This document shows positions 47,490-60,180 of a stretch of DNA of 64,000 nt, piece by piece; positions within the stretch are counted from its first letter, which is position 1, and every line of letters begins with the position of its first letter. The DNA is from Misgurnus anguillicaudatus. Its lineage: Eukaryota > Chordata > Actinopteri > Cypriniformes > Cobitidae. A program made the translations under genes and the position numbers. The stretch spans positions 25,012,501-25,076,500 of the forward strand of contig NC_073354.2 of the NCBI RefSeq assembly GCF_027580225.2, written 5' to 3'. A model generated the notes under the pieces. The model made no database searches. It was not told where the DNA came from and worked only from the letters and a program-made list of their open reading frames with translations.

Positions 47490-48660
47490 AATAGGAGCTG
47501 TGTGTGAGCAAAGGCTGTGCTTTTGTAAAAGCTTGAATGATACAACCGGGTTCTCAGCCTTTTGTGAGTTGAATCTCTTTGGTTGTGGTCCAAACATATC
47601 TTCATATCACAGGCCTCCTTGTTAGAGGCCGTGTATGTCCACTTAGATCAAAAAACCTGGATAATAAAAACAAGCTTTAAATATATGGGCAGGTATTTCC
47701 TGCGACACACATATTGCTTCGGGGCAATTTAACTGTGAACTTAAAATATAGACAGCAAGATGTTTCTCATTGGGAGAGAGTGTGTGTTGGTCTTGTGTGT
47801 ATTCTTACCGTCGCATGTGTTTCTGATGAGCAAATATAGATCTGAATTTCAAATAAAAGTAATGGCGAGCAGACGCCGTGTATATGGGTTAACATTCCTG
47901 GGTGTTGAGGTAAGGGGAAGTGAAATTAAAAATATCCCGGTCGGTTGGCTCAGCTACAGGCATGTGATCCAGCGGGAGTCCCCGCCGTAGCAAACGGTTA
48001 ACGGAGCGGGTGAACGGTAGCGGGCGCTGAGCGCAGCGGTTCCCGGTGACATTTCAAGCAGGAGGCTGTTTCAGCACCGGACGCGATGATTAATGACTAG
48101 CATTATCCCTACTGAGAGAAAACACACCACTCGCCGCCCCCCAAAAATATACATGTGCCTCTTCCTTCGAGAATAAAGGGATGAAAAGAACAAGTGTGGA
48201 AAGGTTCAATTCCTTCATCTTCTCGTCTCTGTGCGTAGTACTGCGGCAAACTCACACATATGGCACATCTGATGGCAATCATCTCTCTCTTTATCTTCCA
48301 GAAGAGATATTTATTACTTTCTGTATAGTAGAGATTGTGTGATCGAGCTGTGCAACGGGGTAAAACAAACACAGTTTGTGTTACAAATCAAAAAGTAGTG
48401 CATACTGTCTCTGCAATAAAAATAAGATGAGAGGAACTCAAACATTTATCAAACACTCGATCTTATTACATTGCATGTTGAAGTAACTGATGAGAACTAT
48501 GAGAAAAGAAATAATGATGTATACTTAACTTGTAATTTAAATTTAAATTTATGTAAACATGTCTCTGCATTGGAAATCACATACAGTACTTCCATACTAT
48601 ATAGTATGCAGAAATTAATGTGCAAAATTAGTAGTATTCCAAGTATGCATAAAACAGTAT
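47490..48660. other. Unique stretch, candidate conserved block at 47940-48120
   Basis: No gene recognised. 47940-48120 is GC-rich and high-complexity (GATGATTAATGACTAGC inside). The rest is AT-rich. Confidence 0.3.
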
Positions 48661-48704
48661 GGCTGCGTCCGAAACCGCACACTGTTCAGTGTTCAGTAGG
48701 TTCC

Positions 48705-49151
48705 GGCCCTGTCCCAAATGTCACACTCCGGACTTGTGATGACATCATGTAGTGCAGACTTTAGAGACCCTTGATGCGAGACAACCTGGGTGCACCGGAG
48801 TCGTATTTTGGGACAGACTCGATCGTCATGCCGGAAATAGGAAGAGAAGTTGCCCATCAGTGTGAACTCCTCCCTTCCGTCGTCTGATTGGTCTGATTTC
48901 TCTGATTTCTCTGATTTCTCTGATTTCTCTTTCACAAGGACTTCTGGGTTGGTAAAGTGCGCAAAGCCTGCTGCATTGCGGGCTTCGCCGAAGACCGCAT
49001 CAAGGGGGCAAAGGGGGCGCTGATGAGCACAATTTCGAAGAGTAAAAATGACAGATGGGAAACCCAACGGATTCGTAGACTAAGTGAGCATGTGCAATTT
49101 AAGGCCATGAGACCGAAAGTCTACATGAAGTGCGCCATTTGGGACAGGGCC
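48705..49151. mobile_element. 447 bp TIR element, GGCCCTGTCCCAAATG ends
   Basis: GGCCCTGTCCCAAATG and CATTTGGGACAGGGCC are perfect 16 bp inverted repeats. Inside is a four-unit 9 bp tandem repeat TCTGATTTC (48892-48927). TSD not clear. A 124-codon frame across it is not a recognised protein. Confidence 0.85.
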
Positions 49152-49331
49152 ACTGAATGAGATGATGCACTTACTTACTGACTGTTAAAACAGTAGGTAC
49201 TGTATAGTATGAATCCTAGTAGTATGAATGCGATTCGGACATAATACATCTGCCATGTTGATACATCACGCGACATACGTCGTCATCACGTCATGTCATA
49301 CCAGCGTGAAAACGGCCGCATTGCTGCTTTC

Positions 49332-49722
49332 CATAGATATGTACACTAGATGTAGCTTTGGCTACGGCATTTCATTGGACCGAATGCGTTAAATAGAGCC
49401 CTGCATCAGCGTCATAGTGGGCAATGGTGTAACAAAATAAAATCACCATAAATCGTCATGAATGCGATTTTCTTGGTTTTCTTTTGGTTCGTTATACGTA
49501 ACATATTTTGAAAATCTAATTTTTCTAACTATAATGCATAGTGCTAGTATAGGTCTCACATCCCATACGCAGCACAAAAGTCCGGCATCATCCATGAATT
49601 CGAAGTACAGGCGGAGATAGCAGCTTTACCTAGCTACTTCCTATGACAAGACCCCTGTTCCAAAATGGCGGCGGTTTTGACGCATGCTTAGAACCCCAAG
49701 GTGACATCTAGTGTATCTATAG
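49332..49722. mobile_element. 391 bp hAT-like MITE with 8 bp TSD
   Basis: CTGCTTTC occurs exactly at 49324-49331 and 49723-49730. Just inside, CATAGATATGTACACTAGATG and CATCTAGTGTATCTATAG form imperfect inverted ends. Non-coding. Confidence 0.8.
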
Positions 49723-50170
49723 CTGCTTTCGCCTTACTTCTTGGTTGCATAACTCCGCTCCCGGGGCATCATGGGATAGTGAAGTGTCCATCGTATGCAC
49801 GCTTCGACATCTAACCCAGAAGTAGTAGGTCATCCGGGTACTTTTCGCATACTGTTTTTGGATTACTACATATTCGCTATTCGGACATACTACTTGCTTC
49901 GCCTAATGCTTTTCAACTACTATATAGTATGGAAGTAGGCGGTTTCCGACACAGCATATGTGAAAAATACTCAGATGATACTGCATCCAATGAGATTTCT
50001 CAGTATGCATCGGATTGACACTTTTCCATCCAATAAGACACTGGAGCTAAGAATTTAATCAATATGTCATTTAATTCAGTATGTATTGTTACACAATTCT
50101 GGACGCACTGCGCAGGCTGAAAATTGAGATCCTTCTTGAGTAGGCCTATGTTGCGTTCTGGGATACAGTA

Positions 50171-50656
50171 CAGTCCCTCCAGAAAAACGCGATTGTGCAA
50201 AAGCGCGATATATTGCACAATCAGCCAAAGTCCGCATATTTATGCGGGGCTGCATTTTTTCCAAATACAACACACTTTCGCCGCATTAATTACATCCGCG
50301 CACAAAATATGCGGGGCTTGCATGATTTCATAATCTCCGCATTTTCGTAGCAAAAAGTCACATATATATTAGCAGAAAGTTGAAAAATGTTGCATTTACT
50401 TCCCAAAAGCGCAGCCGTGTCCTCTATTGCCATGGGAACGTTATGAAGTGACGTGATTATGTGCCGTGAACATCATTGCAGCTTTTGCAAGTTTCTGCAG
50501 TTTTTGCAAGTTCCGCAATTTTTGCAAATTCCCGCAATTCCATCGCATAAATTGCATAAATATTCCACCGCATTTTTTTAAGAAAACGTGCCGCAAAATC
50601 GAGTATTTTTGCCCGCAACAATCACAAAAAAACTCCGCGTTTTTCTGGAAGGACTG
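50171..50656 (-). mobile_element. 486 bp element, CAGTCC end family, 6 bp TSD, second copy
   Basis: Starts CAGTCCCTCCAGAAAAACGCG and ends CGCGTTTTTCTGGAAGGACTG, with ACAGTA duplicated at 50165-50170 and 50657-50662. It carries the same body blocks as 34524-34997 in reverse orientation (GCGGGGCTTGCATGATTTCATAATC, TTGCAAGTT, CCGCAATT). Confidence 0.88.
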
Positions 50657-50689
50657 ACAGTATCTTATGCACTAAGCTTTAAACTCTTA

Positions 50690-50780
50690 AAATGACCCAA
50701 CAATTGGTTGAAACAACCCAGCATAAGTTAAATTACAACCCAGTGGGTTGAAAATAACCCAGCATTTTTTAAAGTGTAGG
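50690..50780. repeat. AACCCAGC-rich repeat fragment
   Basis: Repeated AACCCAGC/ACCCA and GGGTTG words ending TTTTTTAAAGTGTAG. Resembles one end of a common fish miniature element. Confidence 0.55.
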
Positions 50781-51101
50781 TATTCATACTTTGCAAAGTA
50801 CACAGACAGCATCCTGCCAAAAAGTATGAATAGTATGGCGGTATGCTGTTCTGAACATTCCCCTACTCTCTTTTTTTTATTTCTCTCTCTAATCATAATG
50901 TTTAGATAGACGCTCACTTTTTAATGGCTTTCCCCTATGGCTTCCCCTTTCCCACATCATCACATTCACATTTAAATTTCAATGCGCTGAGATTGAAGCA
51001 GCTGATAGATGTTGATGATACATTAGCAGGCTTTTAAATCCACTTTGGTATCTGTGTGAGACATATCCACAACAGACTGATTTTATTAGAGCATGCTGTT
51101 A
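50781..51101. other. Non-coding stretch
   Basis: Nothing recognised. Confidence 0.4.
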
Positions 51102-51112
51102 TGTGTGTGTGT

Positions 51113-51184
<72 letters not shown>
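51102..51184. repeat. (GT)n microsatellite
   Basis: About 83 bp of GT with one early interruption (CTGTTT). Confidence 0.97.
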
Positions 51185-51186
<2 letters not shown>

Positions 51187-52431
51187 CCTAATGCCTTCTA
51201 AAGTGTGGCCGATCAATGAGGATAGAGACTCTGCTAGAATTTCGCCGTCTCAGCACGCTGGAGGTTGGAGCTCGGTCTGTTCACTTTGACCTCCACAGGC
51301 CAGAGGACATCTGTCTGGCCTTACCGATCACCACCTGCTACAGTAATACAGCACCTACACACTAGGACAAACAGCATTCTATTTGGAAAATAACAAGACC
51401 TTATCAGAATAAAAGAATTAACGTTTATTTATTTTTTTCACTACCATGTACCACACAACTACACTTTATACCTGCTAAAATTAACATGTCAATTTAACCT
51501 GGTGTTGCTGCTACAACTTGCATCACTTAATATTCGTATTTTTTTCCTGCATACATTCTGCATAGCTTTTTGTGGAAGAATGTAAATATGTGTCTGAATC
51601 CTTCTGTTGATCTTTCAACAAAACACTTGATCATTCCAGACAAAACCAGTCTGAATTTCTTCACTTTTCCTTTCAACGGCAGAACCCCCTGCTCTTTGGA
51701 AAGTATCAGGTCACTCTTCAGACAAACAGAACGTCCAAATACATCTCGTACGTCACACCTCCCGTTTTAAAGCTTTGTGTGACACAAGCAAGCTTTTTTT
51801 TTTGGAATGTCACCAAACAGTGAAACGTGACTCTCAAACTGTCACCCATGACCGAGCACATAGCATGCGGCCTCACGGTGACCTCTCTGACCCGGATCCA
51901 CTGAGCATCATTTTTTAGACCTCAACCCTGACCTTAACGGATTGCATTTGGATATCATTGATCAGTTTGGCCAAGCAGTCTTTTGTGGTCGGTGACATTC
52001 CTGTTCCAGAAGGTTCCAGGGAGGTCTCATAATACCAGTAACCTTTCACCTAAAGATGTGGGCATGGACTTCTGGTTAATCCAGTCATTGAACTGTGCAT
52101 CAGATGGCACAGTTAGTGGCGCTTATGTGAAAACAGCTCATCGCTCATTATTGATGTTTTAATCTGATCCAAACGATGTTTAATCGGTTAAAAAGCAGAA
52201 TGAGGCAGAAACAGCGTGTTGTTTAATTACATTCAATTGAATTTATATAATGCACATAGTTTTAAAGCAGCTGCAAGGAAAACATTTTAGTACAATGTTT
52301 TGAGTTTTACATTTCCTTATTGTGCAATCTTTTGTAATTTTGAGGCTATCCAGTAGGCACAGAATTTTGCAAAGTCAGCACGCAATATTTTAGATCTTAC
52401 AAAGTCATATCACCTGATATGAATCACACTT
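51185..52431. other. Unique non-coding stretch
   Basis: No gene recognised. 51800-52130 is balanced in composition. Confidence 0.35.
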
Positions 52432-52653
52432 AAGGGCTTTTCACACTTGAAATAGTTAACCCCGGGTTATTCTAAACCGCAGGTTAATGGAATCCTCAGA
52501 TCGTGATATGAGGTACGTGGTGAGGTAACCCTGCAAAAGGTAACCCTGCTTCGGAGCAGGGTTTCATAACCCTAGGTTAATTTCAGTGGTCATTAACCTA
52601 GGGTTAAAATCAAGGTTTAGAACGAAGGGTTAAGCACAGTGTGAAAAGCCCTT
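52432..52653. mobile_element. 222 bp MITE, AAGGGCTTTTCACACT ends
   Basis: Perfect 16 bp inverted ends AAGGGCTTTTCACACT / AGTGTGAAAAGCCCTT, with AACCCTAGGTTAA-like repeats inside. TSD unclear. Confidence 0.88.
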
Positions 52654-53194
52654 CAGAGATGCGTATCACAGTCATTGATTCATAAAGGAATGTATAAAGG
52701 AAATATTCTGTCATAGGTGTGTTGTAAAGCAGCAGAGCGCTTCCAACCCAAGATCTGTTAACTGTCTCACCTGCTTTATAGGCCACACTGGGAAACTAAG
52801 GAAAACCACGTAAAATCACAGTAGCAATAGCAGGAATTTCACATCTAGGTTAACTACAGACCCCATATAGTCTGACTATGAGTAACCCACTTCTAGCCAA
52901 ATTTAACTTCAATTTGGCTAGCTACATGTCATTTTTGCGTTCAACTTGCGAGATGAATGAAATTCCATCATGTAAGCAAAGTCAACAGTGATGTGTTTGG
53001 TTTATTTATTTACTTCATTGACAGCCCAAATTTTGCCTTGTTTTAGCCTAGATGTCTAGGATGTGTTTGAATTTATATTAGATGTCTTTTAAATGCAAAA
53101 TTGCTTGCTGAGATGGGCAAAGTTGGGAAAAAAACATCACCTTTTTACAAAAGTAAAGCGCCGTCCAGGAGATGCTGCTTGTTGAAAACTGACT
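52654..53194. other. Non-coding stretch
   Basis: Nothing recognised. Confidence 0.4.
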
Positions 53195-53440
53195 TGGGGG
53201 CGGTTTCCCAGGCTGGGTTTAGATTAATCCAGGACTAGGCCTTAGTTATATTAGGACATTAAGTAGTTTTTACAAACAAACCTGACAAAAAAACATTACA
53301 GGTGTGCATCTTGAGACAAAACATGATGGCACTGATATATGTTTGGATATATGTAAATGCAAAGTTTTTTTGAATTAAGGCAGCTCAAATATGCATTTTA
53401 ATCTGGGACTAGGATAAACCCTGTCCGGGAAACCACCCCA
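53195..53440. mobile_element. 246 bp MITE, GGTTTCCC ends
   Basis: TGGGGGCGGTTTCCCAGGCTGGG at the left mirrors CCCTGTCCGGGAAACCACCCCA at the right. TTAATCCAGGACTAGGC and TAATCTGGGACTAGG blocks follow inside. TSD unclear. Confidence 0.8.
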
Positions 53441-53593
53441 TTATGTGTTTCGTTCTAACTCGTTCTTATGGACAAGATATAGCACTTCTGTGTTAAATAA
53501 ACATACAGATATGAAACAGCTAAGGTAAGTAAACAATGAGGGAATTTTTACCCTGTAATTGAACATAAATGCTATCACATGCTATTATGGAAC

Positions 53594-54440
53594 ATGATCT
53601 CATGGAAAGTCATGTTATAGTCACGAAAAAATTTTATTAATTTATTTGTGTCCATGGAACGAAACTCAGCCTTTCTTCGTGCCTTGAGCACAAATGTCTT
53701 TTTCGTGTCACATGCACAAATTTCTATAAATAGTTTTTTGTGTCATTTTATGTATTGTTTTCTCCCTCCTTCCCCATTTTTAAATCATTGTCGCTTGGTG
53801 TTGGGGTTAGATTTGTGTTAGGGTGTACTTTTATGTATTGGTTTCTACATGGTTTTTTTTCCGCTTTTAAAACTATTCTCACCTGGAGTTGGGGTTACTG
53901 TGGGTTCACACCAGTTCAACGATTTGCGGGAGTAGATTACATACAAAGTCAAAGCAAAGATGCGAGCAGATGCGTCCTTGTGTGGGGCGATGCGAATGAC
54001 GCGATATGGGCGTCGCGTTTGCCGCGAAAACATGCTCTATTTGCCTCAAATGCGTCTTCGCACAAGTTAAAAAAACTTGAGTGAAAAATTAGCATGACAC
54101 GAAGTTAAATCCGGCGAGTAATCTAGAGCGAGTAACGGGATGCCCCGCGTTTGGTGTGCACATAGCATAAGAGTTGGGGTTTGGGTTAGGATGTCTAAAA
54201 ATTTAACAGAAAGTGATTCTAACCTCAAGCGACAATGGTAAGAAAAATAGGAAAAACTATCACAAAACAATACATAAAACAAAACAAAAAATAAAGTTGT
54301 GCAATGTACCCGAAAAATTATTTATATAAATTTGTGCGAGTGACACGAAAAAAAAAACGGAATTTCGTGTCATGGACACAAATAAATTAATCACATTTTT
54401 TGTGACTATAACACAACCTTCCGTGAGATCAGTCTGCTTT
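53594..54440. mobile_element. Palindromic element with GGGTTAG core, split by a 274 bp insertion
   Basis: GTGTTATAG-type end blocks are inverted: ATGTTATAGTCACGAAAAAATT at the left and TTTTTTGTGACTATAACACAA at the right, then AATTTATTTGTGTCCATG / CATGGACACAAATAAATT. The centre has TTGGGGTTAG and GGGTTTGGGTTAGG. Its T-rich segment resembles that of 14785-15302. Confidence 0.78.
53897..54170. mobile_element. 274 bp CACACC-end insertion flanked by an 11 bp direct repeat
   Basis: GAGTTGGGGTT is present at 53886-53896 and 54171-54181. The ends are ACTGTGGGTTCACACC and GGTGTGCACATAGCATAA, related to the GTTCACACC repeats elsewhere in the window. The true TSD is probably 8-9 bp within the direct repeat. 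Confidence 0.7.
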
Positions 54441-56194
54441 GAACATATACTTGTTTTATTTTTTAAGATGTATTTTGTTTGCAGCCCAAAAAAGTCATAA
54501 ATGAAAGGCAAATTTTAAGATCCCTGTTTTTTTTCTGCTGAGTTATCCTGTAGGTGATGTGTGATGTTTTATGAAAAAGGACGGAAATGATTCTTCAAAG
54601 CAAAAAGGAACATACCAGAAATAAATCAAACAAAATAAACAATACCACATAACAGCTGCAGCTGCTTTATAAAACGTTCTGTATCAAGAAAGCCAAGAGA
54701 TATCCACCTGAAAAAAGATCATGGTTTGGAGCAACTGTCACTTTCACAGAAGGCAAATAAAGCTCATGAAAAAGTCTTTTATGCTTCTCAACATGTTATT
54801 GCCTCAGGTCATAGTAACAGACTGCGATTAAACATGTTTTTGATTAGCGTGTGAAGGCCTGACAGTCTTTGAAACACATGGACTGAAGCAGACCCACACA
54901 ATAGATTGCTCTTCCTCAGAGACCACACTGATCTGCCATCAGCGTGTGACCACCGGCGGAGACGGTAGACAATTGCGTTTCGACAAATCACTGTTCTTAA
55001 ACCAGCCATAAAATCTGTGAATATATTACCTAACCTCTAAATTCAAAAGCAGCTGTTAACTGTACCGGTTCTGACCCAGAGAGGGTTTGATAGAGAAGTC
55101 GAATGGTCCACTGTGATTTGTGGTCGGTGGGGAATGGCTAAGCCTCAGCTGGGGAGTGTTTCCTGTGTCATCTCATGAAAGACCATTTTACAGTCTGAGC
55201 GGTTGGCTTTATGGACAGCAGGAGAGCGATCTCTTCGGCCCTGGTGTACTTTAACAGAGATGACTCTGTTCTCTCCCTCGCACACAGAGACATACATAAA
55301 TCCACACGCACGGTTTCCAAACTAACCTGTAAAGAGTCATGCAGATTTAACTTATGTGCAAAAACAAAGAAAACAAAGCAAGGTATTGTAGAGTATAATG
55401 CTACTGAGAAAAATCACAAGTCCTCTTTTGGTTTTGCAAGTTTTTACATTAAAGCTTATAGCATATAGTTACTTAAAGCTCACATAACATAAGCTGTTTC
55501 TGATGTTAATCTTGATTACCTATGGGGTAGTATTAGATTTAATAGATTTTTCATATATCCGAGGAGTTTTATCAGATTTATAAAAGACAGATGAGCTGTA
55601 CCAATTCTTTGCAAATAAACCCGAGCTCCTGGAGCGGTTCTGCGGGCAGAGCAAGTCACGCACAAAACATTTTCCCACTATCTCTGAATAACTTAGGAAA
55701 TCATTATGTTTGTGTCATTTACATTATATGCACTTTTATGTGCCGATTGCCAAACAAAACACAGACTTTGATTTGATGCAGTTTTACTTACCGCCTGCGA
55801 CTCAAGAAGAAATCTAGTGTTAAACAAACACACTCTGCTGCTACCCTGGATAAACAAACTATATCCATTGTTTCTATAAGGCTGGGTTTATTGGGAAGCT
55901 AAACAAACTTAAATTTCCCTCACAAACAACAACACACTTCTTTAGTGACGTTGACTTCATGTCAGCTCTTGGTTGGTGTGTGCGTGTGCTAATCTGGTGA
56001 AAGTGCCCATATAAGGACTTCCACTGTACTTTCTGCACTGAAATTGCACATAAAATTGTTGAATGTATGAATTTTTCATGTTTTGAAAAAACTTTCAGAA
56101 ACTTGTACGAACCCTTACGACGTGCATTCAGCACAGCAATACTTTTTACATTTTGCCTTTGTTTAGCACCAGCGTGTCGCACAAGCCCTGAAAA
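54441..56194. other. Unique non-coding stretch
   Basis: No gene recognised. 54860-55270 is a balanced block. Short frames on both strands have no family content. Confidence 0.35.
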
Positions 56195-56690
56195 GTGAAG
56201 TCAAAACGTCTCGATCGCCCCCCAGTGACTGGTCCCAGTATAGGTTATAAATCCCGCCTCCCCGTGTTATTCAATGGGACTTGAGACCAAATAAACAATA
56301 TAATTACACTTCAATTATCTTTTTTCCGAAGCTGGTTTCTGTTATTTGTAGTTTTTATCACGCTGATGTAAATTCAAGTGTTTGTTTTTAAAATAAGTTT
56401 GTTTTTAGTTAGTTATTTAATGATATAAAAACGGTGGAGTCACGTCATGATTGACAGCTGTGATATGCGCATTCTGCAAGAGCGAGGGCGGGGTCTTGAT
56501 TTCGCGGCTTTACTTCCTGCTCACTACTGCGCAGGACTGGTTCCGAAATCGCTACTGCGCAGACTCAAGACCCAAGATGTCAGCGCCGTATCGGGACACT
56601 GTCGGCTTCACTTTTGACCAATGGAAGAGAGCGAACAGGCGTCGTCCATCTTTTTTTACAGTCTATGGTTTAGCATGAGGAATCCAACTC
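56195..56690. repeat. Probable dispersed repeat ending in TTTTACAGTCTATGG
   Basis: Runs from GTCTCGATCGCCCCCCAGTG to CATCTTTTTTTACAGTCTATGGTT. I remember this combination (right end read as CCATAGACTGTAAAAAA) from an abundant cyprinid element. The TIRs are not symmetrical enough to be sure of the ends. Confidence 0.5.
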
Positions 56691-57718
56691 CTAAACAGTG
56701 TTAATAAGTCATAAATGCATGAAAATCTATTTTACCTTGCAATGCAATACTAAATAAACTTTTTTTACTATGGTTTTACTATTTTGACTTCCAGGACCAT
56801 CCATGGTCTTCAACAATATTTGAGGCAATCCACTCGCAATTTCTAACCAATAAAATATTGTAGAGCTTGACATAATTAGAAAAATGTATAGTCCTTATAA
56901 AAATAAACAAACATAAAGACATCTTGATTTTAAGCAGTTTTACCTTATTTTAATACTTGTTTTGTCTTATTTTTACATTTGTTTGAGGACTTATAGTCAC
57001 AGGGTTGCCAAGTCACAGTATAATCCCATGTGTTAAAGGTGGAATTATTTTATTTATCATGTAAGGCGATTATTTATAAAAACAATGTGTTTATCTTTAC
57101 TAGTAATTTTCAAAAAGAAATAGTGTGTGCGCATAACAGAGAGTGGAAAGTATGTATTTCAGTTATTGGAGTTATATGGGTCATATTTGGGCAAGTTTTG
57201 ATTGACCATTGGGCTGCTTTTGTTCTGGTCTGGCAACCTTGTCTAGTTTCCCGATCCCTGGTTGAGAAACACTACAAACCATCTTCTACAAAGAAATGTG
57301 ATGCAAACAAGCTTAAAACAACTTAGTAACATTAAAATGAACAATATAGACAAACATTTTAAACAAGTGACATTGTACCAACTATATTTTAAATTAAAAT
57401 GTTAACAAGTTTAAATTATGTAGAAATGCAGATTTGGCATTGTTTTTTTTTTTTTAATTCATGTTTAAATGAATTGAAGTCCTACTTCTTTACATTTGCT
57501 TAACCTCAAAATAATTTATCCACTGCTCAGGGGCATCAATTTCCCCAATGCAATCAGTGATAGTAAAAGACCTTAAAGCAATGGCAACAGCCTGTTTTAG
57601 ACATCAGTGTGTATGTGTGTGTGTTAAGGGTTATAAGACAGATATGAGAGCTCAGAGAGAAACACTGGTCTTTCATGGCGTTGTTTTTATGATGCACTCA
57701 AAAGGGCTTTTAAAATTT
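56691..57718. other. AT-rich non-coding stretch
   Basis: No gene recognised. The frame at 57030-57326 has a hydrophobic patch but no family signature. Confidence 0.4.
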
Positions 57719-57762
57719 GAGAGAGAGAGAGAGAGAGAGAAAGTGAGAGAGAGAGAGAGAAT
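57719..57762. repeat. Imperfect (GA)n microsatellite
   Basis: GA run with AAAGT interruption. Confidence 0.9.
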
Positions 57763-58564
57763 AGATGCTTTACACATAGAGACCTGCAAAAATACATTTT
57801 ATAGCTCTTTTACATATGCTTGAGACACTAAATACCATTTTAGGCAATTGGGCTTTAATTGATCTTTTTCCAAACCAATCCAATTTGGCTCTGGGCAGTA
57901 CACAAAGAGCTGTGGGCACAAAGAGGAAGCATGTGGGCTTTTTGCATCTGCCGGTAGGTGTAAATCAAACGTGTGGTCACTGACAAGGTTTTTGTCAAGG
58001 TTGTTTTTCTGCAAACTCAGATGTGGAGGAATTTCAAAGGTCCCACGTGACGGCATGCCCCATATGCCAATGAGAGAACGCTGGTCTGGGGTTTGTCACC
58101 AGCTAATCCAGCCACTTTCAACCCCAAAATAAGAAAAGCAGTAAAGAGCATAACAGTACTAACAGGGGTACAGTTTGACACACTTCTCTTATCTCTTGCC
58201 CATAGCCCCAGGCTACTAACAGCACAGTGAATGAGCGAGAGAGATTCAAGACAGCCGTACAGCGCTAACCAGCAGCACAGATTGACACGCTTCTCTTATC
58301 TCTCGCCCAGGCAACAAAACCTGCAGGGAGAGAGAGAGAGCAACAGTCATGACCCTTTACACAGATGCCACCCATACTGACACTGCATAAGAGCAAAGAC
58401 TCGCCACGATCCAGCATCCAGTCAATGAATCTGTACAAAAGTTGTACAAACACAATTTACATAATTATTAAAAAAATCTATAAAGGTTTAATAGTGCTTT
58501 TTAACAATAAAACCCTAATGCTGTTGCCAAGAAACATTTAAAGATATGTAGGTTACTATCAAGA
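57763..58564. other. Non-coding stretch
   Basis: CTTCTCTTATCTCT-CGCCCA occurs twice about 105 bp apart (near 58185 and 58290), a local imperfect direct duplication. No gene recognised. Confidence 0.4.
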
Positions 58565-59620
58565 ACATTAGGTTATTTTTAATCTAAATGCTCAATTCTG
58601 ATTGGTTCGAAGGTGTGCAACAAAAAATTTTAATCGCAAGGTAGTTCCAGTCAGTTTGATCACCATTCTAACTTAAAGGAAAACACCACCGTCCTTCCAT
58701 AGTTTACTATATTCTTACCTCAAATAAGACAAACCAATACATACCTATCCTATCTCAATGCGTGCACCCAATCCCCGTACAGCGCGCCGTGAATGCGCCA
58801 GCATTTAGCCCAGCCCCACCCATTCCCCAGGATCCAAACAGGGATGAACCCAGAAGCCACCAAACACCTCCATGTCTTCCCTATTCAAAGACTGCTACAT
58901 GAGTAGTTGCACAAGTAAGTATGGTGACACAAAACAAAACGTGACGATTTCCTCAAGCAGACAAAAATGAGAACTATGTTGCATGGCAGAGGAGCACCCA
59001 GTTTGCAGCAATTCGACCCCGGCACGCAGCAACATTATCACTCCTTACTACTCCCCCTCTCACGCAAACTTTCACCAACATTACTGCGCCTGAGGTCGAA
59101 GTGCTGCAAACCAAGTGCTCCTCCGCCACACAAATATACTTCTCCCCTCTATCCACCTAAAAAACCGCCACGTTCTATTCAGTGCCACCACACCTACGGT
59201 TACTGTGTAGCAGTCTCCAAATAAGAAACACACAAGTGTCTGGTGGCTTCTAAATTCATCCCTGTGTGGATCCTAAGGAATGAATGGGGCTAGGCTAAAT
59301 GCTAACACATTCATTACGTTAAATGCACGCATTGAATAAAGATAAGTAAGTATTAATTTGTCCAAGTTTAGGCAAGAATATAGTAAAATACCGAAAAACT
59401 GTGGTGTTTTCCTTTAATGCGCAGTTACAGTTGCAAACAGCTTGAGTGGAATTTCGCAGCTCATGCTATATGGAGAAAGACATATCTCACTCTCAATAAT
59501 TAATTAATTGCTATAATTCATATAATTAATTCATATAATCCAATCCTGTCGCCCTGCTTTATATATCTGTGTCGGATTTAAAGCGGTCAAAGTGTGACGT
59601 AATTGACGAAAATAAAATAA
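58565..59620. repeat. Repeat split by a TTAA palindrome
   Basis: 58565-58672 (CTCAATTCTGATTGG...) and 59418-59620 appear to be two parts of one older repeat, joined at a TTAA that is present at both junctions of the 58673-59417 element. Confidence 0.4.
58673..59417. mobile_element. 745 bp TTAA palindromic element
   Basis: TTAAAGGAAAACACCAC at the left mirrors GTGGTGTTTTCCTTTAA at the right, with arms pairing through TTACTATATTCTT/AAGAATATAGTAA, CAATGCGTGCA/TGCACGCATTG, GCATTTAGCC/GGCTAAATGC and AGAAGCCACCA/TGGTGGCTTCT blocks. TTAA at 58673-58676 and 59414-59417. Confidence 0.9.
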
Positions 59621-59680
59621 CCACCTTATTTGTTACCCATCCGAATTGAAAGTTTACTGCAAACATGATCAATAACAACT

Positions 59681-60180
59681 TTAAAGGGGCCATGGCATGA
59701 AAATCAGACTTTTTCCATGTTTAAGTGCTATGATTGGGTCCCCAGTGCTTCTATCAACCTAGAAAATGTGAAAAAGATCAACCCAGTAACTTAGTTTTAG
59801 TAAACCATTCTTTACAAGCACATGGAAAAATAGGTTGTTGAAATTTGCCTCTCCTTATGATGTCATAAGGAGCTCTTATTATAATAATACCACCCCTTAA
59901 TCTGCACTATCCAACCACAGCACTGCCATTTAGTGCAGAGAAAAGCACAATTGAGTTTTAATTGCAACAAATCAGTGTTTGAATTTCATCAGCTCATTTG
60001 CATTTTAAAGGACACACCCAAAACGGCACATTTTTGCACACACCTACAAAGTGGCAATTTTAACATGCTATAATAAATTATTTATATGGTATTTTGAGCT
60101 AAAACATCACATATGTGCTCTTGGGAACACTAAAGATTAATTTGACATCTTAAAATAGTCTTGTGCCATGACCCCTTTAA
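59681..60180 (-). mobile_element. 500 bp TTAA element, complete copy
   Basis: TTAAAGGGGCCATGGCA and the reverse complement TTAAAGGGGTCATGGCA form the ends. It contains TGGGTCCCCAG, AACCCAGTAACTTAG, ATGATGTCATAAGG and CAAATGAGCTG-type blocks. It is the uninterrupted relative of 4931-5978. Confidence 0.9.

Larger units (their letters stand above)
48661..49955. mobile_element. GCTGCGTCCGAAACC-end element containing two insertions
   Basis: GGCTGCGTCCGAAACCGC at the left mirrors GGCGGTTTCCGACACAGC at the right. It holds 48705-49151 and 49332-49722 as separate inserted elements. ATAGTATG and TACTATA words recur near the ends. Confidence 0.7.

Noticed and set aside
48693..49067. 124-codon minus-strand frame
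   Set aside because: Lies inside a TIR miniature element and includes the 9 bp tandem repeat; no protein family resemblance.
51034..51289. Frames with Thr-His or Cys-Val runs
   Set aside because: Artefacts of the GT repeat at 51102-51184.
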